Shown here: piece after piece, positions 7,295-12,221 of the stretch
Numbering within the stretch: the first letter of the stretch is position 1
Layout of the letters: the number at the start of each line of letters is the position of its first letter
Assembly (NCBI GenBank): GCA_027325115.1
Contig: DAHWFG010000143.1
Span: 1-12,221 of the forward strand
Reading direction: 5' to 3'
Source of the DNA: JAKBCQ01 sp021807585
Lineage (GTDB): Bacteria; Planctomycetota; Planctomycetia; Isosphaerales; Isosphaeraceae
Length of the DNA stretch: 12,221 nucleotides
Program-made: the position numbers and the translations under genes
Notes under the pieces: generated by a model
The model's input: only the letters and a program-made list of their open reading frames with translations
Told to the model about the DNA's origin: nothing
Databases searched by the model: none

Positions 7295-7807
7295 TCAATC
7301 CTCCTCGACGTATTTCCAACGCCCATCGAGATTGATGCATGTAAAAAGGTTCAAAGGAACGATTTCGCCTTCGTGGCGGATGAATCCCTTGTCGCCTCCC
7401 GGATCGGGATCGGTCCAGAGACAAACGACGCCTTTTGACTTCAACTCGGCCTTTTCGATTCGGAATACGCCGACGCGAAACGGCGTCTTCGGCGGATTTC
7501 CGGCTTGGACCTGGTTCGCGGCGCGTTCGATCGACGAACGCGATAGGAAAAACAAAAGTCGAAACGGCCAACTGGTCGCGGCGACCGAGCCGAAAAACAC
7601 CCAATAAACCAACATCAACGCGACGATCGACGCCAGGCCGCGATTCTTTTTGATCGTGAATCCAATCAGCATGCTCGTGACGACGATTGGGAAAGCCGCT
7701 AAAAACGGCGCCGAGATCGATACCAAGATCGGATCTTTCACGATCGCTGAGATCGCCGTGATCGCGATCGCGGGAATCGCGAAAATCATGATCAGAAATA
7801 GCTTCAT
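7295..7807 (-). CDS. Hypothetical three-helix membrane protein
   Basis: I do not recognise a family. The 170-residue protein starts with hydrophobic segments at about 2-23, 27-52 and 57-79 (FFGSVAATSWPF near the end of the third), followed by a soluble domain of about 80 residues. That domain contains FRVGVFRIEKAELKSKGVVCLWT (110-132), a proline/glycine turn DPDPGGDKGFI, and an ending INLDGRWKYVEED. The pattern resembles small beta-rich C-terminal domains seen in other planctomycete hypothetical proteins, but this is recollection only. GAGAGG (complement of 7817-7822) lies 9 bases before the ATG and supports the start. It follows the PH-like membrane protein by 123 bases on the same strand and may be co-transcribed with it. 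Confidence 0.8.
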   Translation of the reverse strand: MKLFLIMIFAIPAIAITAISAIVKDPILVSISAPFLAAFPIVVTSMLIGFTIKKNRGLASIVALMLVYWVFFGSVAATSWPFRLLFFLSRSSIERAANQVQAGNPPKTPFRVGVFRIEKAELKSKGVVCLWTDPDPGGDKGFIRHEGEIVPLNLFTCINLDGRWKYVEED

Positions 7808-7930
7808 GTAAAAATGCCTCTCGGCGCCGAGGTCGGAATCGCGTCGGAGGCCGATCCGCCAGAACCGCCGAATGAATCGACGACCCGCGCCTCGGTCGTA
7901 CGCGAATCAAACCCCGGAGCGTTCGATTCG

Positions 7931-8563
7931 TCAAGCGGGTTTTTCCGCGGCTTGAGCCTCGGTCGTCAGCAACCTTTCGACTTCGCTGACGTTCGGAATC
8001 GAATAAAAGCCGTCGCGATGGATCTCTCGCATCAAGAAAATAGCGATTGTGAACAGCGGCTCGCCGAAGATCAAATCTCCCGAGCCGTCGTCGTTGCATA
8101 TTTTGCGGATCGACCCCAATTTATTCAAAGGGTATGAACGAATATCATTTTTCCGCACGAATTTGGGTTGAAGCGTCTCGTAGGCGATCGTCATGCCGTC
8201 GTCTCCGTGGTAGCCGCCGTCGAAGATGATTGCGCGGCGATCGGTGACGAGATAAAACGTTTTGGACGCGATTTTACGCAGTCGCTTTCGGATCCAGATC
8301 GGACTGGTTAAGAGCGTGATCCCGATCGCGACGAACGGAATGCAGAACACCATCACGAAGATCCGCTCGCCGCCGCTCGGTCCTTGAATATTCACCCCTC
8401 GAGGTTGATCGAGCAAACCCAGAAAAGCGACGATCCAAAAGACGAGAAATGCCGACCAGGGAATCGCGATAAAAAATGGAAGATAAGCGAGTAAGGGGAG
8501 CTTCTCGCGCGGTATCGGCCGTTCGAGGTGGCGAATCCTTTCACCATTGACAAGTTCATTCAT
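7931..8563 (-). CDS. Membrane protein with PH-like C-terminal domain
   Basis: A 210-residue protein (counted from ATG at 8563). Two membrane helices lie at about residues 24-50 and 68-92, followed by a basic stretch (WIRKRLRKIASK). The soluble domain has the pattern of bacterial PH-like proteins: YLVTDRRAIIF (104-114), then DGSGDLIFG (159-167), then IPNVSEVERLL (189-199). Family members usually begin with a short segment reading ..E.L..GE.., matched here by NELVNGERIRH. That is why I prefer ATG 8563 over the longer GTG start at 8605; neither has a strong ribosome binding site. The function of these proteins is poorly known. They sit in the inner membrane, and the PH-like part probably binds a lipid or protein partner. 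The unrecognised membrane protein follows 123 bases later. Confidence 0.8.
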   Translation of the reverse strand: MNELVNGERIRHLERPIPREKLPLLAYLPFFIAIPWSAFLVFWIVAFLGLLDQPRGVNIQGPSGGERIFVMVFCIPFVAIGITLLTSPIWIRKRLRKIASKTFYLVTDRRAIIFDGGYHGDDGMTIAYETLQPKFVRKNDIRSYPLNKLGSIRKICNDDGSGDLIFGEPLFTIAIFLMREIHRDGFYSIPNVSEVERLLTTEAQAAEKPA

Positions 8564-8682
8564 TATCACATTTTTAGACGAATCGTCGATCGAATGAATG
8601 TCCACATGGATCGTCCCGTAACCCGGAAAGAAATCGCTCGTTTATATGGTTATGAAAATGTCCGCGTGAATTCTAGCGATCA

Positions 8683-8701
8683 AATGAATGTACAATTCAT
8701 T
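8683..8701. repeat. AT-rich 7-bp inverted repeat
   Basis: AATGAAT (8683-8689) pairs with ATTCATT (8695-8701) around GTACA, in the gap between the SOD stop and the PH-like protein start. The motif AATGAATGT recurs at 8593-8601, and TTCATTCATT occurs at 8557-8566. A second stem, GCGAGA (8741-8746) with TCTCGC (8752-8757), lies nearer the SOD stop. Either could be an operator or a weak 3' end structure; neither has a T-run. Confidence 0.35.
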
Positions 8702-8807
8702 GCGCGTTATCGAAGGCGCCGAAAGGTCCGAGCGGTCACGGCGAGAACGACTCTCGCGCGTGCCCGCTCTTCCGGCCGGCGAAACCGGGTCGATTTAGAA
8801 TTGAGGA

Positions 8808-9422
8808 TTAGACTCCCGCGGCGAACCGGCGGGCGACTTCGTCCCAGGCGACCGTGTTCCACCACGCCGAAATATAATCGGGGCGGCGGTTTTGATACTT
8901 AAGATAATAAGCATGTTCCCAAACGTCGAGGCCGAGGAGGGGCTTTTGGCCGTCCATGATCGGGCTATCCTGGTTGGGGGTGGAGGTGACGGCGAGCTTG
9001 CCGTCTTTACCCAGGACGAGCCACGCCCAACCCGAGCCGAAGCGGGTCGCCCCCGCCTTGGCGAAGGCTTCTTTAAAAGCCGCGAAGCCGCCGAGCTGCG
9101 ATCCGATCGCGTCGGCGAGCGCTCCCGTCGGCTCGCCGCCCCCTCCTGGTTTCATCAATTGCCAGAAAAGCGAATGATTGGCGTGGCCGCCGCCGTTGTT
9201 GCGGACCGCGGTGCGGATCGATTCGGGAAGCGCGTTCAAGTTTGCGATCAGCGCCTCGATCGTCTTGCCTTGATGATCGGGGTGATCCTTGAGCGCCGCG
9301 TTCAAATTGTTAATGTACGCTTGATGATGTTTTGTGTAATGGATTTCCATCGTTCGAGCGTCGATATGAGGCTCGAGGGCCGAGTAATCGTAAGGCAACG
9401 GTGGTAGAGCGTATTCGGACAT
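8808..9422 (-). CDS. sodA: Superoxide dismutase, Mn type
   Basis: Fe/Mn-family superoxide dismutase, converting superoxide to oxygen and hydrogen peroxide. All four metal ligands are visible (numbered from the second Met): His28 in TMEIHYTKHHQAYINNLN, His83 in NNGGGHANHSLFWQLM, Asp166 and His170 in GLDVWEHAYYLKYQNRRPDY. Mn-type (or cambialistic) use is favoured by the GGGHANH context and by Gln151 in TSTPNQDSPIM, the Gln that hydrogen-bonds the metal-bound solvent in MnSOD. Length (204) is normal and there is no signal peptide, so it acts in the cytoplasm. Two ATGs are adjacent (9425 and 9422). AGGAG lies 7 bases before the second and only 4 before the first, so I chose the second. It is probably its own unit: an intrinsic terminator of the upstream protease gene lies before it. 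Confidence 0.95.
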   Translation of the reverse strand: MSEYALPPLPYDYSALEPHIDARTMEIHYTKHHQAYINNLNAALKDHPDHQGKTIEALIANLNALPESIRTAVRNNGGGHANHSLFWQLMKPGGGGEPTGALADAIGSQLGGFAAFKEAFAKAGATRFGSGWAWLVLGKDGKLAVTSTPNQDSPIMDGQKPLLGLDVWEHAYYLKYQNRRPDYISAWWNTVAWDEVARRFAAGV

Positions 9423-9455
9423 CATGCGGCTCCTGGTTGAAGACCCTGAATGCGA

Positions 9456-9481
9456 ACGACCGCGCTCGAAACCGCGGTCGT
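9456..9481 (-). repeat. 9-bp perfect stem in the sod leader
   Basis: ACGACCGCG (9456-9464) and CGCGGTCGT (9473-9481) pair around an 8-base loop, beginning 31 bases upstream of the SOD start codon region. It would form in the mRNA leader if the promoter lies further upstream, or could be an operator if it overlaps the promoter. Confidence 0.5.
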
Positions 9482-9643
9482 CGACCCGCCCCGCGTCGGT
9501 GTGTGCGACGACCCGCCGCGGGGACTCGAAGCGTTAACGTACCACTCGCCGCGTTCGGGGGCAAATGGTCGCGGCCGCGGCGGGTTTCTCAAACCAATGA
9601 GACCGTGAGACAAAGCGCGACGGAACCCTCGCGAGCGTGCGAG

Positions 9644-9672
9644 AAAACAAAAGCCCGGCGGCAAGGCCGGGC
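9644..9672 (-). terminator. Intrinsic terminator of the matrixin gene
   Basis: On the minus strand GCCCGGC (complement of 9666-9672) and GCCGGGC (complement of 9653-9659) form a perfect 7-bp GC stem around a 6-base loop. TTTTGTTTT (complement of 9644-9652) follows directly. It lies about 107 bases after the protease stop and upstream of the SOD gene, so it should separate the two transcripts. Confidence 0.75.
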
Positions 9673-9779
9673 GAAGACCTAACTTATATCCAGATATTTA
9701 TGTATATCATATATGTGAGATTGTTTCGCTTGCCGCGAATTGAGGCGATCAACCGACGCGTCGATCGCGTGTTCGATCG

Positions 9780-11207
9780 CTAACCTCGGCGGAAAAACGG
9801 GTGACGTGCAATCGTCGGAAAACGAACAGCGGTTTGGGGAGCGTGCGATAATCGCCACCAGGTCGCCCATTCTTGAGCTTGCACCCGCGCCATGATGCGT
9901 TGCCAGGTAAGCATCTGATTTTCTTTGGCTCGATTGTAGCCGAACGGCGCGATCGTGCCCGCGTTGTAAGGCGCGCCGGCGTTCGAGGGGGTGGGCGTGG
10001 GCGACGGGTTGGTGCTTGCGACGACCGGTGCGGGAGAAGTCGCGACGGGATTATCCGACGCGGGGAGGGGATTCGCGGGTTGAACGGGAACCGGCGTCGG
10101 AGCGACGGGCGTGCTCGCCGCGACCGGAGCTTGAAGGCCGACGAAGTTGATCCCCAACTCGTAGGTTCCGACCGAGAAGACGTTGTTTGTCGCTCCCGTC
10201 ACCGCGACATAATAGAAAGCGCCGGGTTGAACGTTTGTCACCGCCGCGCCGACATTGTCGCTGAACCCCGAGGGATTCGCCTGCGAGGCGAGCAGGCTTT
10301 GAGAGGCGTTTAAGATCTCAATTTTGGGGCTCAGCATGCTTTGACCCGCGGCGACGGCTTCGGCCTGGAGGGTCGTTCCCGCGCCCGCGTCGGCGGGGGC
10401 CTGGACGAGGTAATATTCGACGTCGCCGATCGAGCCGAGCGAAACGCCCGTTACGGTCGCCTGTCCCGCGGCGGTAAGCGAGCCGTTGAGGTTGATCGCG
10501 GTTGCGAACGAAGTACCGATGCCTTGTTGTTGATATGTATCGAGCGTTCGCGCGCCGTAAAGCGACTGAATTCCGGCGATATCGGCGGAGTTCAGACCTG
10601 TCCGGACGCCTTGGTATTGTTGATACATGACCGCGGCGGGGTCGGGCGATTCGGCGAGCCCGAGCGCGTGGCCCATCTCGTGGAGCACGACGCTGTACAG
10701 GTCGATGCCGCTTCCGATCGAGTAATTGACCGCGGTGTTGATCTCGGAATCCCCCGCGGCGGTCCAGCCGTCCGGGGGTGGGGGATACGTTTGAGCCGCG
10801 ACCGTGGGGTTGTTGAAGTTATAGCCGGCGATGCGAATATCGCCGAAATTGGGGTCTCCCTGCGCGAGTCCGTAGGTGTTAAAGGGGGCGCCCGAGTCTG
10901 TTGTGGGAGAGATATTGATATTGGCGACCGATTCCCAGGTCGCGAGCGCTTTGGCGATTTGGTATTGCCAAACGCCCGAGCCGAATTTGGCGTTCATCAC
11001 CGCGTTGAGGTTGCTGATTCCGTGATCCCATTGCGTGCCGTCGGGGACGATGCTGTAGGTGATGTGGCCGGGATTGGGCCATTGAGTCCCTTCGAGCACA
11101 TATCCCGATCCGGCTGCGCTCAGGAGGGACCGGATCTCGAGCGTCTCGACGCTCCATGTCCGCGATCGCGGCTTCCGTTTTCTTCGGTTCGGTTGGTGAA
11201 ACCACAT
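9780..11207 (-). CDS. Secreted matrixin-like metalloprotease with PPC-like domain
   Basis: Predicted extracellular zinc protease of the matrixin/metzincin clan (475 residues). The N-terminus is very basic, then reads VETLEIRSLLSA (20-31), close to the LEPR-XLL motif found at the start of many exported planctomycete proteins. The catalytic domain spans about 37-220: ITYSIVPDG, a helix ending LATWESVANI, the active-site helix VVLHEMGHALGLAE (His176, Glu177, His180), and a Met-turn candidate in AAVMY (Met194). The third zinc ligand position, His in most matrixins, is Glu186. Residues about 262-352 resemble a bacterial pre-peptidase C-terminal (PPC) beta domain (DVEYYLVQAPADAG to GTYELGI). A Pro/Thr/Ala linker (360-412) leads to a basic, Trp-rich tail of about 50 residues. 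The start ATG has GAGG 4 bases and GGAG 10 bases upstream. Activity is unproven given the changed ligand. Confidence 0.88.
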   Translation of the reverse strand: MWFHQPNRRKRKPRSRTWSVETLEIRSLLSAAGSGYVLEGTQWPNPGHITYSIVPDGTQWDHGISNLNAVMNAKFGSGVWQYQIAKALATWESVANINISPTTDSGAPFNTYGLAQGDPNFGDIRIAGYNFNNPTVAAQTYPPPPDGWTAAGDSEINTAVNYSIGSGIDLYSVVLHEMGHALGLAESPDPAAVMYQQYQGVRTGLNSADIAGIQSLYGARTLDTYQQQGIGTSFATAINLNGSLTAAGQATVTGVSLGSIGDVEYYLVQAPADAGAGTTLQAEAVAAGQSMLSPKIEILNASQSLLASQANPSGFSDNVGAAVTNVQPGAFYYVAVTGATNNVFSVGTYELGINFVGLQAPVAASTPVAPTPVPVQPANPLPASDNPVATSPAPVVASTNPSPTPTPSNAGAPYNAGTIAPFGYNRAKENQMLTWQRIMARVQAQEWATWWRLSHAPQTAVRFPTIARHPFFRRG

Positions 11208-11734
11208 GCGGCCTCGACTCCATAGGTGTTTAAATCATCTGATATTGATTTATAGACGTCGGCGCGCGCCGCCGCGGTCCGGGGACGCCGGATAAAGTTT
11301 GAATATTAATAGTCTTCCATAACAGGATTGGATCGAGATCGAGCGGCGCGGCGGCGTCCCGATTCGGCTCTGCGCCGGCGGGTTGAATCCGCGTCGTCCG
11401 CGTGTGGTTGGATCCGTTCGTTCCGTCGGATCGAGAGCGTTTGCACGCGGCCGGGGATCGAACGAGACGAGTCTCGGTCGGTCGATCGGTCGGGCGGCTT
11501 CCGCCGAGTCGTGTCGAGCCGATCGAAGATCGTCGCGACGTTTCGTCTCGGGGATAACGGAACTTTAGACTATTTTTCGCGACCTGCCAAAAATTTTCGG
11601 ATTCTCGTGAATTTTCTTAGGATATGCGTGCCGACGATCATGCGTAGGGGGGTGGTCGGATGGATGAAACGGCGGGGCGGATGGCATGCTTGGTTTTTAT
11701 CGGCTCGGTTTCATCGATTTTGACGCTCAATCTT

Positions 11735-11766
11735 ATTAGGCGTCGGAAGCTTATCCGACGTTTGAT
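11735..11766. repeat. Hairpin, 7 bp perfect plus extension
   Basis: CGTCGGA (11741-11747) pairs with TCCGACG (11754-11760) around AGCTTA. The stem can be extended by six more pairs including G-T wobbles (11735-11740 with 11761-11766). TTTGATT follows on the plus strand. It could be a terminator of an unannotated RNA or a regulatory stem. Confidence 0.45.
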
Positions 11767-11926
11767 TGATCGATCCCGCCGCTTTGCCCTCGATTTCCGT
11801 TTCCTGATCCGATTATGATACATTTGGGTATCAAGCGATTGATCGCGGCGAGGAATGAACAGTCGGACCGATTCTTCCGACGACGATTGAGCGTTTTTTC
11901 GACGAGCATCTGCGGATTGAGATGGA

Positions 11927-11959
11927 ATCATCGCCCCGGCGTATTTTACGCCCGATGAT
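11927..11959 (+). promoter_or_regulatory. Bulged 13-bp hairpin upstream of the adaptor gene
   Basis: ATCATCG (11927-11933) pairs with CGATGAT (11953-11959). Inside it, GGCGTA (11938-11943) pairs with TACGCC (11947-11952) around TTT. The two stems stack with a CCCC bulge (11934-11937) on one side only. It ends 49 bases before the start codon of the next gene, so it would be a leader structure or an operator. Confidence 0.5.
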
Positions 11960-12008
11960 GGACGGTTTTACGGAATGCGTCGAACCCCGCGACGCGAGGG
12001 AACATCCG

Positions 12009-12221
12009 ATGTCGAATGTGAATCCACTGAAAACCTCTTCCGGGATGGATAAGGAAAGTCGTCGCGGCGGCGCGCTCGGCCGGTTTTTGATTCTGATCGC
12101 GGTGGTGATCCTCGTTCCAGCGAGCTTGTGGGCCTCGTCGGCGACGTTCGCTCGGTTATTTAAACCGAAGGCTCAGGTTTACGAAACGCTCGCGATTGAC
12201 TCGGGCGATGTGGAACTGCTC
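12009..12221 (+). CDS. Probable HlyD/RND-type periplasmic adaptor, N-terminal part
   Basis: The gene runs off the window; 71 codons are present with no stop. The first 24 residues are polar and basic (SSGMDKESRRGGALGRF), followed by one membrane anchor at about 25-43 (FLILIAVVILVPASLW). The segment KAQVYETLAIDSGDVELL then resembles the first strand of membrane-fusion (adaptor) proteins, where the pattern is ..V..GDv...V...G. Those proteins link an inner-membrane ABC or RND pump to the outer membrane. ATG at 12009 is supported by GAGGG at 11996-12000, eight bases upstream; a second in-frame ATG at 12045 lacks such a site. The gene call is good; the family call rests on about 15 residues and is tentative. 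Confidence 0.6.
   Translation, partial: MSNVNPLKTSSGMDKESRRGGALGRFLILIAVVILVPASLWASSATFARLFKPKAQVYETLAIDSGDVELL

Larger units (their letters stand above)
9426..9779. other. 354-base intergenic region before sod
   Basis: No gene seen. It contains the protease terminator (9644-9672), an AT-rich patch at 9680-9720 (tatgtatatcatatatgtga), the 10-bp palindrome CGACGCGTCG at 9753-9762, and the SOD leader hairpin. The SOD promoter must lie in 9426-9643, but I could not pick a clear -35/-10 pair. Confidence 0.6.
11208..12008. other. 801-base intergenic region, no convincing gene
   Basis: This is the divergent space between the minus-strand protease and the plus-strand adaptor gene, so both promoters should lie here. 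Long open frames exist at 11328-11723 (plus) and 11638-11931 (minus). Both give Arg/Ser-rich products with no domain pattern, so I do not call them. Visible items: the 12-bp palindrome CGGCGCGCGCCG at 11260-11271, an AT-rich patch at 11228-11254, TATGAT at 11814-11819 (a -10-like box without a matching -35), and two hairpins listed separately. Confidence 0.6.

Noticed and set aside
7285..7305. tRNA T-arm-like sequence gggttcaatcc
   Set aside because: It overlaps the end of a coding gene and no acceptor, D or anticodon stems can be placed around it.
7137..8099. 320-codon minus-strand open frame
   Set aside because: Overlaps two genes with clear membrane helices and start sites in another frame; its product is an Arg-rich string, so it is a shadow.
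10341..11225. 294-codon plus-strand open frame antisense to the matrixin gene
   Set aside because: The minus-strand frame has clear protease motifs; the antisense product is repetitive Gly/Arg/Asp sequence.
11380..11400. Another T-arm-like sequence gggttgaatcc
   Set aside because: Loop does not match the TTCRANY pattern and no cloverleaf partner stems were found.
11328..11723. 131-codon plus-strand open frame in the large gap
   Set aside because: Product is Arg/Ser-rich without domain pattern or good ribosome binding site, and overlaps another open frame on the minus strand; typical of chance frames in GC-rich DNA.
11638..11931. 97-codon minus-strand open frame
   Set aside because: Very basic low-complexity product (many Arg/Lys/Ser), no recognised motif, overlaps hairpin sequences.

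Overview
The window most likely comes from a planctomycete, probably of the Isosphaeraceae type. This is an inference from gene content and style. Signs are a secreted matrixin whose N-terminus resembles the planctomycete LEPR-XLL sorting motif, an ExbD protein carrying an N-terminal GYF_2-like domain, wide spacing between genes, a fairly high GC content by eye, and a striking excess of GATC/CGATCG in coding and non-coding DNA. No rRNA, convincing tRNA, CRISPR array, transposase or phage gene was seen.

Region 1 (about 123-3133, plus strand) is a compact inner-membrane motor cluster: an ExbB/TolQ/MotA-type proton channel, a short ordinary ExbD/TolR, and a 483-residue ExbD whose transmembrane Asp segment sits behind some 335 residues of cytoplasmic sequence (GYF_2-like domain, proline/alanine linker, very acidic stretch). 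Together they could form a proton-driven stator with two different ExbD subunits. No TonB, TolA or Pal gene lies in the window.

Region 2 (3227-11207) holds seven genes, all on the minus strand. In transcription order they are: a secreted matrixin-like metalloprotease with its own terminator, a Mn-type superoxide dismutase, a two-helix membrane protein with a PH-like C-terminal domain, an unrecognised three-helix membrane protein, a 2OG-Fe(II) oxygenase, a GT9 (lipopolysaccharide heptosyltransferase-type) glycosyltransferase, and a BON-MscS mechanosensitive channel. Gaps of 123-452 bases suggest mostly separate transcription units. The theme is envelope and stress: surface glycan, outer-membrane-facing BON domain, osmotic valve, oxidative defence and secreted protease.

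Region 3 (11208-12221) is an 801-base stretch without a convincing gene but with several hairpins. It is followed by the start of a plus-strand gene, cut by the window edge, that looks like a HlyD/RND-type periplasmic adaptor.

The most interesting items are the GYF_2-like/ExbD fusion in a two-ExbD cluster, the matrixin with Glu in place of the third zinc His, the BON-MscS fusion, a perfect 16-bp hairpin at 7044-7079, a bulged hairpin just upstream of the adaptor gene, and the GATC excess.
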